A stretch of DNA of 38,866 bases from Phallusia fumigata (Eukaryota > Chordata > Ascidiacea > Phlebobranchia > Ascidiidae), in NCBI GenBank assembly GCA_008931825.1, contig QXVZ01028778.1, positions 1 to 38,866 of the forward strand. Reading direction: 5' to 3'. The position numbers were made by a program, and so were the translations under genes. Positions 22,396 through 33,262 of this stretch are shown here, piece after piece (within the stretch, counting starts at the first letter, position 1; the number at the start of each line of letters is the position of its first letter). Under the pieces are notes generated by a model. It was not told the origin of the DNA, ran no database searches, and saw only the letters and a program-made list of their open reading frames with translations.

Positions 22396-24221
22396 ATGAA
22401 CACGACTGCAGCTGTTGCAGCGACTGCTACCGTTGCAGCAAACGCTACAACGACGATTTCAACCCAACAGATCTACGCTCTTCCGTTCGAAATCTGGATC
22501 GCGTACGAAATCATATCGTCGATATTGATCGCTATCGTGCTCTACATCAATATCGTCCTGTTACGATACAGTTGCATAAAAACGCTCTTCGCCGTCAAGG
22601 CACGTTCCCGACTGCCCAGCAACAACTCAAAGGCTGAACAGAACAACAACAGTAGTAGTGTCGGGGCCGGCGCTGGGGGTGCAAAAGGGGGGTCAACTTC
22701 GTCGGCTGAGGGGGGCAGACGACGCCGTAGCGATGGGACCGGCAAGGCGGCCCGCCCTCTAAGGATTTTATGTCTGATGGCCGCTATGTTTGCCCTGTTG
22801 AGAATCGCCATTGACCAATTGGAACTCGCCACGTATGGCGGGCCAAGAGTTGACTGCAAACTTTACCAGGTAAATCTATACTGGATCGGGTTTTTCAACG
22901 TAATCATCGCTTTATAATCCTTTAGGCAGTTTTAACTCCCAGTAAAAAAAATCATAAGACGGAAAGTAGGAGTAAAACAACACAATGGCCACAAAATAGT
23001 TCAAGTTCGCCACCCGGCCTTGGACGTAAAACTAGATTGACCCTTTGTCCCAAACCAACCACAATAGGTCATTATTGATTTTGAATTTGAATCCATTCAA
23101 TACTAAGAAACCGCAAAGAAGCGTGCAGTGTCTTGTGGCCTGTAGCCTATGAACCAAAGTTCAGTAATAGTAATCACACGATTTTGTGACACGTGCAGGT
23201 TCTGGTTGTTGTCTTCTACTCTATAAGTGCAACATTCAACTACACCGCTCTCTGGGTTCGTCTCCGAATCTTCTTCGACCATCCAGTGATGAAGCATCTG
23301 GCCTCCACCGCCGTGAAATGCCTCATCTGGTTCGCCCTGGTCGCCATTGTTGGATCTTCCCTTCTTAACACGCTAATTTTTACCCTGACTGTCAGCGCCG
23401 TCGAGAAGCCCTACGGTTGCAGTTTAGGGGAAACCACCTCCATTTCGCCGACAGTGCGCTACGTCATTCTCACAATTTCCACAGTGGGAGCGCAGATGCT
23501 CCTGCTCTCTCTCTTCCTTTATCCGCTGATGAAGCACCGCGCCTCGGTGAAGAAATCACTCCACGCCTCCGCGTCCGCCCCCAAAGCGACGAGCAACAAT
23601 AACAACAGAAAGCCAGGAAGCATCCACGTGACATCGGCGGTAGCCAATCCCGACGTGCGACGTGTCCGTAACTCGACAGCTCGAACGGAGTCGGACAGTG
23701 ACACATGCGGAGGTGGGAGAAAACATGACCGAAGCCGAAAGTTCCTCAGTTTTCGAAAACAAAAGCAGGCGAATCGCGAAAAGAAGCTCCTTCGCATTAT
23801 GCGCCGCGTCATGACAATGGCGCTAGTGTGCGTCATCTCTGACGTCATCACTGCCATTGTGACGATCGCGTTCAACAATCACCCGCGAGTGACTTCCAAC
23901 CTTTTCTTCAACGCCAACCTCCTAGTAAACATCGTCAGCGTCCTGCTCTCCTTCGGCGACTGGCAGGAACGGTTATTCCCCTGTTGCGCGACTTTCCTGC
24001 GCAAAAAGAAAATCCCAGGTCGACACGCGAGCGCCTCTAGCGTTGGAAGCCGAAACCCGCAAGGCCAGAGTGCCAGGAAAAATCACGGGGCCGAAGGGGG
24101 GCGTTTCACCCCCGCGGACCCGACTTTCCATCCCATGCAGCATCAGGATTCCACCGAGTCCCAGGTGGTAGCAACGCCTTCTCAAGCTCCGGAGGACGAT
24201 GTTTTTACCTACAGCGCCTAA
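22396..24221 (+). CDS. Seven-transmembrane receptor-like protein, orphan
   Basis: Two exons, 22396-22869 and 23199-24221, joined in phase 0 by a GT-AG intron, give about 498 residues. The N-terminus is Ala/Thr-rich with Asn-glycosylation sites at N2 and N16. Hydrophobic segments lie at about 33-58, 122-145, 159-184, 199-219, 246-268, 361-383 and 391-411. Cys154 just before TM3 and Cys232 in the second outer loop fit the conserved rhodopsin-family disulfide. The first inner loop is unusually long (about 60 residues, Asn/Ser/Gly/Arg-rich), and the third holds about 90 basic residues and serines. DRY is replaced by LWVRLR, TM6 lacks CWxP, and TM7 lacks NPxxY (it reads NIVSVLLSFGDW). A CC pair after TM7 could be palmitoylated. 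Ligand and G-protein coupling are unknown. It may belong to an invertebrate-chordate-specific family. Confidence 0.85.
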
Positions 24222-24484
24222 ATGCCGTTGTAAATCTGGCACCTTCTTTTTCGGTGCTTATGGCAACAATGTTCTTCTTTGGCTTTTACCAAGGCACAAA
24301 CCTGAGCTCTTCGATGGGCTGCGTAATAGCGACGCAGTGCTGAGTTATGACGAAGTGCTGAAGATCTGAGGATTTGCGTTGGTGTGGAACAACATAAAAA
24401 CGCCGAGAATATTCGAAAAGAGTTGAAGAAAGTGTTCCTACGTCTTATGACACAGACTCACAGAAGCACCATTGTGTTTTTTTT

Positions 24485-24490
24485 ATTAAA
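24485..24490 (+). terminator. Candidate polyadenylation signal ATTAAA for the receptor gene
   Basis: ATTAAA lies 264 bases after the receptor stop codon, followed by a GT-rich stretch (TTTTTGTTGTAAAG) about 15-30 bases on. This is the usual arrangement for an animal cleavage site. Confidence 0.45.
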
Positions 24491-25425
24491 ACACGGTTTT
24501 AAATGTTTTTGTTGTAAAGATATGCTAATTTCACAAAAAAATCCATAACATTTACTAACTCATTTTTATTTGTTCAAAAAGTTGATAAACAACCGATCTT
24601 TTCGAAGAGCGTTTTTTTTTGTAAAACTGTAGAAAGTATCGTATTAATTTGCACCTATTGGTTTTGTCTAAGTTTTATTTAACTTATGAAACCTCACTTT
24701 TGTTTGTTTTTTTCAATACACAGAGATCCTGTACATTGCTGGGTTTGTTAATATTCATCTAAGGTTTACTTTAGTTGCATTAAGTTTAGTCACGTGCAGA
24801 CTACTTGCCCCTGTGCTAAACCTTGAAAGTTACGCGATTCAATGCCTTATGCTCCAAAGTCCACACCAACATTCAGAGGATATTGCGTTACCATTACAAA
24901 ATCGATCGTAATTTTATGTGCAATTATCACATGCTTGTGTATCACTTCGAGGTTTTTCGCAGAACTGGCATGCGACCAGTGCAGAATACATAAGTAAAGG
25001 GAAGGATGACTCATTGTGCTGACGCATGTCAGTATTGCGCAAACTCGTTTGCAAACTGCCGCATCACCAGTAAACAAACCGCCTCTCTGCCGCATTCTGC
25101 AAATGCATAATTAGATAAATATAGGTGCTACATACGGAAGACCACCTGAGTCTATATGCGCGCAAGATTAGGACCATGCCTTGTGCATGACCCGGCGCTG
25201 TTGTGTAGGTGACCCGGTGACCTTAAAACGCGTATAATGTAACGTAATGCTTAGCATGTGCCAATTACGAACCTCTATTGGTATTGTGTAGGCGTTTGTG
25301 ACCGTTATGTCTGTCAACAACAGTCACAAAGAAAAAACTTCCCGGGAAAAGTGACTAATTTCATTCTTCCTTTGCTGATGGAGTTTTGATAGTAAGTTGG
25401 CCTTACAACATAAAATAATGTGTCG

Positions 25426-25679
25426 CAGTGGTGTAGGCGGGCAAAAATTGAAGGGGTGGCAAATACTTTGTTGGTTTTAGCAAGTAAAAGCGTTTAAGTA
25501 AAAGCTTTGCCTCTCGATAGTTTTTTTATTATTTAATCTGATCCTTTTTATAGTTTTGTCTGACATAAGACTAAATTGGGATAATACTAGAAAAGTGGCC
25601 ATTTTTTCAGCGAAAAGCCAAATGAGAAATCTCTAATGGCCCATTTTGCCCCCTCCCCCCACCCCTGTTTACGCCTTTG
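25426..25679 (+). mobile_element. Possible hAT-like MITE
   Basis: The left end CAGTGGTGTAGGCGGGCAAA and the reverse complement of the right end CAAAGGCGTAAACAGGGGTG are imperfect inverted repeats (CA-GG-GTA). The inner left AGGGGTGGC and inner right GCCCCCTCCCCCCACCCC are also complementary in character. No matching 8-bp target duplication was found, so the superfamily is uncertain. Confidence 0.4.
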
Positions 25680-27300
25680 TTTGCTTACAACAACAATAAA
25701 AACTCAAAGCCATACTGGTCGTATTTAATAACCTACACACAAACATCAATCGTGTCTAAGCTGCCCTTCGGAGGAATAAACAACACTTGATGCAGAAAGC
25801 AGCATGATATTGACGTGTTGCTCAGTTGAACACGTAGGGAAGGAGTGGGGGCAAACTACGGCTCGCGAAGCCGTATAATCTGGCCCGTCAGATTTTATAA
25901 CAAATAAGTGCATTTACCCCAATTCGTTTGCATTTTGCCAAGGACTTAAAGCGTGTGCCGTTTGTTTATTAGTTCTTGTCCACACTCGCACGACGTACCA
26001 GACAAAGTTTTAAAAAATCAACTGCCCACCCCTAACGTAGTTGCTGATGTTATGGGTTCGAATGTCAGTGACAGCTATTTTTTACTAACATACTGCAACG
26101 TAATGCGGTTTTATAATAATTGTAAGTGCTATGATGTGGAATTTCCATTGCCATTTGCTTTGCCTCGAAAGGTCAAATCTGGCATAATAGATGGCAGAAA
26201 GTTTAATAAGCGCCCAGCAGCTTGCGAGAGGAAGCCCGAACTGCATTGTCACAAAGCCCGTGTGATGTTTTCGCGGAAGGTCGCGATCACCGCCTATGAA
26301 CCTCAATGAGGTTTCAGGGTTCAAAATTCGACACACCGAACTTTCGACCCATGAAAGCGTCGCAAGCCTTCTTTTTTCTACGGGTGTCGGCTCAAATCTC
26401 ACCCCTGGCTGGGTTTTTTTCTGCTAGATTTTTTCTACTGCAAATGACCGTTTCGTCGTTCTTCAGCCCTTTGGCGAAGGCATTCAATGTGTTTGATCCC
26501 TTTCTATATTTGAGAAGGTGATATTGTTGCTTGTGAAATATAACTTAACATTCAAAAACACACTGTGCCCGCGTTACAATACTCTTTTTCGTCGAAATGC
26601 ATAAACTTGGTTTGGATCCAGACTAAATGAAGTTATTTACCGCTCTGCTTACAGCGGAAACTGTTGGCGCAATACAAGGAAGTATTTCAGAACGTGAGCC
26701 GTAAATACCCGAATTCTCCAACGCAAAGATATTAAAAAGCGCCGGCGCGGCAATGTTGCGAAACTTGTTTACTTCACGGTAATGACACGGACGGTGGACG
26801 GCACTGCTACGCATGGAACGTTGCCAGCGATGACGTCACTTTTCGGATAATTACTAAGTCTGAGTTATACCTTTCGTTTTGGGTCATCTTGGAAGGTCAG
26901 CTCAGATTTCTGGGGCTGAACTACTATTTACCGGGTTCGCGTTTAAGACAACAGCGAGTGTTGGGGTCGGCCTGGGGTTACGGGGACAAAAACGTGCACC
27001 TGATGGTGTATCAGGTCATGACAGGTGTAACGCACGTGCACCGGGCGACAGTTTTGATGGGTGGACCGGGTACTTCCATTTTTGACAAGATCGTGAAAGG
27101 TTGCGAATTGCATCACATTTCGTCGGCTTACTATTTGCTAAACAACTTGTTTATGATAAGTTTCCCATTATTCTGAAACGTGTTTGCGTGTTTAGGTACA
27201 ATTCTGGTGCACCAAATTAGCACATTGTGGCAATTTATCGCAAATACAAACTTAATTATTTAGTTGCTTCCAACACGTTATTTCTGTGGGGGCCACAAAA

Positions 27301-27342
27301 ATCTTATATCGGGCTTGTTTGAAACCTCGTTAGTTTGCACGC
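27301..27342 (-). repeat. Inverted copy of the MITE interior next to the MITE
   Basis: The segment ATCTTATATCGGGCTTGTTT and the following 22 bases match, in reverse complement, the MITE interior at about 27449-27489. Differences are one 2-base indel and one substitution. It lies 24 bases left of the element. Confidence 0.8.
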
Positions 27343-27366
27343 ACCTATTTCTGTCAAGTTGGGTTA

Positions 27367-27520
27367 AGGCTGATTCACACCAGATGCGTTTAACGGCTTG
27401 CGGTACGGTTTTTTGATTTCGCGGCAAGCAGCGGGGCACTCACACCAGCCGTGCAAACTAACGAGGTTTCAAACAATCCCGATAAGATTTTCGTTAAACG
27501 CATCTGGTGTGAATCAGCCT
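27367..27520 (+). mobile_element. PIF/Harbinger-type MITE, 154 bp
   Basis: Terminal inverted repeats of roughly 28 bases begin AGGCTGATTCACACCAGATG; the right end is their reverse complement. A TTA trinucleotide flanks both sides (27364-27366 and 27521-27523), matching the 3-bp TWA target duplication of PIF/Harbinger elements. No transposase is encoded. Its interior (about 27449-27489) is the reverse complement of adjacent DNA at 27301-27342. Confidence 0.82.
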
Positions 27521-28001
27521 TTAGTCATTGGAGCAATTTGACTGTGTCGAAAGTCCGCGACTTGCAAGTGCACAAGCGCCGTGTTTGCAGCGCGTTGTGC
27601 GTGGCAGCATGTTACGTGACATAACAACGACACGAGCGTCGATAGTGTATTGAATCGCGTAGGAAGTCAACAAGTGTGCGTCAACAGCTCAGCAAGAGCT
27701 TCCGCTAGGGTACAAAGCCCGCGGGCAAAACATGTTTTTGCCGCGAGCAGGTTGCTCTAAAGTTTATAACGAGCCTTGATGAACACTTTGCATGCAGCAT
27801 CCGCCCTCTATCAGGATAACCTATTCTCTTCGCAGGTTTCTTGTTCCTTGTTGACTCTTGTCAGGCGGAAGAAAGTAATGAATGGGTTACGTCCCTAACA
27901 TGTTAAGAGACTTGTATTTTAGGCTCAGTTTTACGTTTCGCAAAGTCGGTGAACTCAGTTTGAATGCAACCGCTCCTTCTTAAGCAAATTCGCTTAAGTC
28001 T

Positions 28002-28785
28002 CTTTAGTGAAACACAAGAAGTGAATTCGGAATCCAAAACCTTTTAGATAAAAGTCCAGTTTCATAAAACCGTCTACCCTTCGGGCGGTCATGTAAGAGA
28101 CAATTTCAAACTACACTGTTATTTTTAGGTCGCCACAAACCACTTAGAGCAGAGGTGTGCAACCTGCGGCCCGCGGATAGATGCGGATTTTGAATAATGT
28201 GGCCTGCGAAACGATATCCTTGTCTCCGAACAATTTATCCCTTTTGTCTTCACGCAGAATAGTGCATTGCGCAATTGACCGTAGTCCAACAAATTATCGG
28301 TGACGTAATGATCCGAGATCGAAATCTAAGAATGCTTTACTTGTGAATTTCTTTCCTTAATTCTTGTTCGGAACGTTCTTTTACCTTTGTAGTTAACGTT
28401 TTTAGTGCACATTAAAAAAACAACCTATATGGTAAATAAAGGTGGACCCCGCGGTTAGATTCGGGTAATTGTATTTTGCCATCCTGTAAATAAAGGTTGC
28501 ACACCCCTAACCTAGAGAACCAAATATGTAGGCAAGGGAGGCACTTTCCGGGACATTAGGTAAAAAGTTGAGAAAGTAACTTAAACATATTTAGATTTCG
28601 AAAAAATATTTAGCAAGATTGGAAGGCGTTTCCACACGTCAGCTAAAATACCGTGACTCATGCGTTTTCTAATGTGTACATTCTCTCCTTGGGTTGTATA
28701 GATTCCAAGTATTACAACACGCGCACCTGAGTGTTGTGTACGCACAATATACTTGCAAAATCTATTTTTCATAAATTCTCGCGTA
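28002..28785 (+). repeat. Direct duplication D1, copy A (784 bp)
   Basis: Begins CTTTAGTGAAACACAAGAAG and ends immediately before the single n at 28786. Copy B starts immediately after that n with the same sequence. Divergence is a few percent with small indels, as expected of two alleles in a highly polymorphic species. It contains the hAT-like element at 28150-28509. Confidence 0.85.
28150..28509 (+). mobile_element. Non-autonomous hAT-like element, 360 bp
   Basis: The left end CAGAGGTGTGCAACCTGCGG and right end GGTTGCACACCCCTA are inverted repeats. Near-identical 8-bp flanks, ACTTAGAG (28142-28149) and ACCTAGAG (28510-28517), fit a hAT target duplication with one change. No transposase is present. 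The allelic copy at 28935-29283 has a clipped left terminus. Confidence 0.75.
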
Positions 28786-28786
28786 N

Positions 28787-29557
28787 CTTTAGTGAAACAC
28801 AAGAAGTGAATTCGGAACCCAAAACCTTTTAGATAAAAGTCCAGTTTCATAAAACCGTCTACCCTTCAGGCGGTCATGTAAGATACAATTTCGAACTATA
28901 CTGTTATTTTTAGGTCACCACAAACCACTTAGAGCGTGCAACCTGCGGCCCGCGGATAGATGCGGATTTTGAATAATGTGGCCTACGAAACGATATCCAT
29001 ATCTCCGAGCAATTTATCCCTTTTGTTTTCACGCAGAATAGTGCATTGCGCAATTGACCGTAGTCCAACAAATTATCAGTGACGTAACGATCCGAGATCG
29101 AAATCTAAGAACGCTTCACTTGTCAATTTCTTTACATCTTGTTCGGAACGTTTTTTTACCTTTGTAGTTAGCGTTTTTAATGCGCATTAAAAAAAACAAC
29201 CTATGGTAAATAAAGATGGACCCCGCGGTTAGATTCGGGTAATTGTATTTTGCCATCCTGTAAATAAAGGTTGCACACCCCTGACCTAGAGGAGCAAAGA
29301 TGTAGACAAGGGGGGCACTTTCCGGGACATAAGGTAAAAAGTTGAGAAAGTAACTTAAACATATTTAGATTTCGAAAATATTTAGCAAATTTGGATGGCT
29401 TTTCCACACGTCAGATAAAATACCGTGACGCATGCGTTTTCTAATGTGTACATTCTCTCCTTGGGTTGTATAGATTCCAAGTATTACTACACGCGCACCC
29501 GAGTGTTGTGTACGCACAATATACTTGTGAAATATATTTTTCACAAACTCTCACGTA
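28787..29557 (+). repeat. Direct duplication D1, copy B (771 bp)
   Basis: Nearly identical to 28002-28785 and bounded on both sides by single n characters (28786 and 29558). It is likely the alternate haplotype inserted by scaffolding. It differs by small deletions, including loss of about 10 bases at the hAT left terminus (28934-28935). Confidence 0.85.
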
Positions 29558-30070
29558 NTTTAGGCAGCCGCGTTTCTTCCATTTAAAATTTTTAAACAAA
29601 AGTTTATGACCACACGTTGACAATCTGTCAGAAATTTTTAGACAGGTGTAAAAGCCATTTTTGGAGTCTATTCTAGAGCATAAAAAGTTTATTTAAATAA
29701 AATATTTTTCTTTCTTAAAATTCTTCTTTGTGAGGGATACGTGTTGAACAGTGTAAAAAGTAAAGGTTGCCTGAAACATTTCCTGTAAAGGTTGCATGAA
29801 ACTGCAGGAAACAGATAACGCAACAATGCAAAACAGACACTATTGCGAATTCAAACCAAAATTGAGTTAAGTTCATTAAACGTTTCGTTTCAATATGAAG
29901 TTTTGCGTCGTCCAATTTTAAAGAGAAATGTCCCGTTGTTAATTACCAAGTTTTATAGCCCCACCACGTGACGAAATGCTCGCGAAGCGTGTTTGCCTTA
30001 ATCTTGGAACTCACTTTTCTTGGGTTTCGTTTGGCAAGGTTAATATCGCTAACTGTATCTGGACATAAAC

Positions 30071-31650
30071 ATGACACACGCCTTTACCGACATTCAGGTA
30101 AGTTATTGTAGCATTTCGGACTGCATGCCTAAGCTTTTCATAGTCTTTATGTTTTTATTATTAAAACCAGAAATTTATCCAAGGTGTAATGTCAAGCCCA
30201 CTTATGCTTAAAAGAAACTTATGTGCCGATATGGCGAAATTCAACACAAACTCCGACTGGCCTCCAATAATATTTGTAAAAGTGACTTACAGAGTAGACA
30301 GATTTAACTAAAATGTACTGACAACACCTGGTTGCCCAACTGAAACGTCGATTCATACACATGTTAACGGCAAATGGCTTAGAATTACCAATATACCTTG
30401 TTATACATAGTGTTTACCTGACGCGTAACACATTAATTTTAAGTTCTGCTTTTTTACATGCTGTTTAACATATGACGACTTGAGCATTCAGACCTCATCT
30501 TTTATTTCGATCTACAGAATAAAAACCGAAATCTAATGTGGGTGCTAAGTTATAAATAAAACGTCGGAGAAACTGTAAAAAAACACTTGTGAACAAATGC
30601 AATTTAAGTAAATAATGCAACATAAGTACAACCAATCACTATTATCACTATGTAGAAATTGGCACACACAATTTCGCCATTTTAAAACTTCTTTGTATTG
30701 CTCGCAGACAAATAAGTCCTTTAGCAGCAGTTCGAATGAAGAGTAAAAAAGCAAAAATACTTTACCAACAGTCTAAATCACAATTCATTAGGAGTGTTTT
30801 AAAATTGCACAAAATGTATATAGGCCACTAATAGTGTAAACCTTGAGGACAAACGATAGACAGTAGAATAAATTGTCAGAAAAAAATTTGTAGGCAAACA
30901 GATCTAAATTTTGACTGGCAAGATTCGCACACAATGGCAATATCAACTTAGATTATGTATGGTTTATTCCAGTTTGAGGACAAACACACATTGTCACACC
31001 TAACATTGGTAATATAGGCTATGTTTTATGCTTTTTGTGGCCTAAACACATTGTAGTATCCCTAAAAATAAAAGTTATTTTCTTTGATTTAGACTCCTGT
31101 GGAAGAAATAAATCCCAGGATTGTGCAAGCGTATCTGAGGCTTATGTAAGTACTAAACTGTTTTATGTTGACATGCTAAAATTGAAATAAAATATCAGCT
31201 CAAAATCGAACACAACCAGTTTACCCCAAACCTAAATTAGAGCACACAAATATGTATTCCTGTCTTTGCGTTTTCATGAATATTTTGTAATTATAATCAT
31301 TTTCTGTACTTTGTCGTATTTTGATGTTGTTATTACAACAACTAAAGAATTTTTTATACCGGCTGTGCTTTCGATTGGCCTTTGGGTTCTATGTCGCTTC
31401 AAGTGCTAAAGTGTCTATAAAAGAGTACCTGCTTTGGTGCCGGAAAATTGAATACAAACTACAGGACAGGTAACTTACTTTTATGGACAATAAACGAAAA
31501 ACTAGTTAGGTCCATTTTCTTTTGCCCTAACAAAATGGCGTAGGTCTGGCAGAAAGTAACCATCAGTCACTTAGAACAGTCGTTTTGACTTTTAAACTTT
31601 TTGTCAGATGCACACTGATGGAACAGAACAGGAACCGACGTCAGTTTTAA
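30071..31650 (+). CDS. Tandem micropeptide gene 1 (40 residues, unknown function)
   Basis: Exons 30071-30097, 31093-31145 and 31608-31650 (TAA at 31648-31650) are joined in phase 0 and phase 2 by GT-AG introns (donors GTAAGT and GTAAGT). The product starts MTHAFTDIQ, continues with PVEE and a helix containing VQAYLRL, and ends EQNRNRRQF. It has no signal peptide or membrane segment; the middle and C-terminal half look helical and the C-terminus is basic. The gene at 33263-34089 has exactly the same exon lengths (27, 53 and 43) and about 45-50 percent residue identity, with silent differences at conserved codons. I do not recognise the family. It could act as a small binding partner or subunit; this is inference. 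The final exon is also open in another frame. Confidence 0.72.
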
Positions 31651-32316
31651 AACAGCTGGACTGCTGCCTTAGCAAAGATGACGTAATCATCGTTGCCCGC
31701 TACAGCGATGACAAATGGTATCCAAGTTCACAAGATGTTTTTCCAGCACTGTACAGTCCTTTTTTATTGCACACCAAAAGCATTCCAGATTGACAGCGTC
31801 GACAGTGGCCTTTTGTACATCGGCCATCCGTTAACCGACAACAAAAGTATTTAAACGAACCGTTTTAAAATATCATCGGTGGATCAATAGTTTTGCATTG
31901 TGAAAATCTTTGTTGACAAATTTTTTTAAGGACAAAATTTGTTGGCTTTCCACAGCCAGTTTTCCGTACAAGATAGATTTACACCTACACCGATACGATA
32001 TGTGTTAGTTAAACAGTCACAATTACTCAAACATCCTTGCCTACGCAAACTGCCGAAACTGCTAAATTAATTTCGGTTTCAGTGTGAAAGTAAACACTAG
32101 TTGAACGTAACGTGTTAATGTGCACCAATGCAAAACGTATTTGCCAAAAACAGTATATAACACAAGTATAAGCCCCTAACGTGTATTTTTAACAGGCGTT
32201 TAAACCTACCTTTTGATAAAACATGAACTGTCAAGTATGTTGTGCAGAACAAATTTCATTTTTATGCTTGTTCTAACGTGCTTTTTTATTAGCGGTTACG
32301 ACCCTCGTAGCACAAA

Positions 32317-32622
32317 ATGCAAGTAGTNGCTCCTTTGATACTGACTGAGGGAGAAAACAAAAGTACTTGGCAGCGTTTGAAAAAAGAGATATCAAGCATA
32401 ACAAGCCAACTTTATTTAGTTTCCCCGCTAGATGGCAAACGTAAAGGGTTCATGTCATTCCGGTTTGTCAGTAAAAAGAAAAAAGGAAGAACAATTTCCT
32501 CCAATACATTTGGTCCCAGGACATACAACGGAAGTTTTATGTATCTCCGTTTAAGACGCATTGGTTGTAGTGATGGCGAAATAATTGCAAGCTTGGACAA
32601 AGCAAGACTGGATGAAAATTAA
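32317..32622 (+). CDS. Orphan open frame, about 98 codons after an assembly gap
   Basis: The frame is open from the gap character n at 32328 to the TAA at 32620-32622. The part after the gap begins APLILTEGENKSTWQRLKKE. It is rich in Lys/Arg and Ser, with a KKKKGR cluster, then YNGSFMYLRLRR and an acidic end. An acceptor (TTTTTTATTAG) lies at 32292, and 12 codons from there to the gap are open in another frame, so the gap may hide a frame change or missing bases. It may be the last exon of a gene whose earlier exons are unclear. No family was recognised. Confidence 0.4.
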   Translation: MQVXAPLILTEGENKSTWQRLKKEISSITSQLYLVSPLDGKRKGFMSFRFVSKKKKGRTISSNTFGPRTYNGSFMYLRLRRIGCSDGEIIASLDKARLDEN

Positions 32623-33002
32623 TTGAGTTATGAAAAGTCGAATCAGGTAAGCCACTAACATTTTACTGACTCGAAATGCGTCGACAGAGCTCGTTTTTTG
32701 ACATAAAGTAAAACTCGTTACAGTTGTCCACTAAGGCATATAAATCGTTTATGGGTTGATGCAGATGTGTTTTGTCGTCTTGCTTGTTCCTACCGCGTGG
32801 TTCCGCACTTTTTGTGTTTGATTTTATTTATTGCACTGACGAATATCAATGTGCATAAGAGCTCTAAAACGCTGGAATTGGTAATAACGCCACAACAACA
32901 TTCAAGGTGTGTTTTTAGTTGTTTAAAGCGACGTGGTGCTTAAAAAAATGCGAGTAAACGTAATACTGTAACTGCAATGGTTAATTATTAAAACTTTTTT
33001 TT

Positions 33003-33112
33003 TCACGGGGTTCGAACCCAGGACGGGGGGGAGAACGAATCCCGATCAGGATTTTTTATTAGGTCTGTATATGGGTCGAGCGCCTCAACCCATTCGGCCA
33101 AGGGCTCGCCCA
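33003..33112 (-). repeat. tRNA-derived (Ser/Leu-like) SINE or tRNA pseudogene
   Basis: On the minus strand an A box (TTGGCCGAATGGGTTGAGGC) is followed after a long variable-arm-like stretch by a perfect B box (GGGTTCGAACCCC) and an A-rich tail. The 5' GGGCGAG has no complementary 3' acceptor strand, so this is not an intact tRNA. It is most likely a SINE head or retro-pseudogene. Confidence 0.6.
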
Positions 33113-33262
33113 ATTATTAAAAACTTCAGAAATATTAGAAGATTATGAAAAAAATGCGACACCCAGCGGACGATGTTTCATAATGCCTTTGTCACGGCAT
33201 CCGCCATAACTTTTGCTGGAAAGTTTTTGATAGCACATTTGATTTGTTAAAAAGTGTCAGCA

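Larger units (their letters stand above)
24222..30070. other. 5.8-kb intergenic region with small transposons
   Basis: After the receptor 3' UTR no gene is supported. The 118-codon frame at 25953-26309 and the 95-codon frame at 26889-27176 lack family resemblance and splice partners. The region holds a hAT-like candidate (25426-25679), a Harbinger-type MITE (27367-27520), another hAT-like element (28150-28509) and a duplicated block bounded by n positions (28002-29557). A tRNA B-box-like string (GGGTTCGAATGTC) occurs near 26053. Confidence 0.5.

Noticed and set aside
22542..22859. Antisense frame over the receptor first exon (and similar frames at 23470-24242)
   Set aside because: These are shadows of a GC-richer true coding exon on the plus strand, with no independent support.
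25953..26309. 118-codon plus-strand frame
   Set aside because: It contains a tRNA B-box-like string and no recognisable domain. No good acceptor or donor pairs exist. Length alone is not convincing.
26889..27176. 95-codon frame with Gly-rich start
   Set aside because: No family resemblance or splice context. It overlaps short inverted repeats (ACCTGAT/ATCAGGT), so it could as well be non-coding.
33003..33112. Functional tRNA gene on the minus strand
   Set aside because: A and B boxes are present, but the 5' strand of the acceptor stem has no complement after the B box and an A-rich tail follows, so a SINE or pseudogene is more likely.
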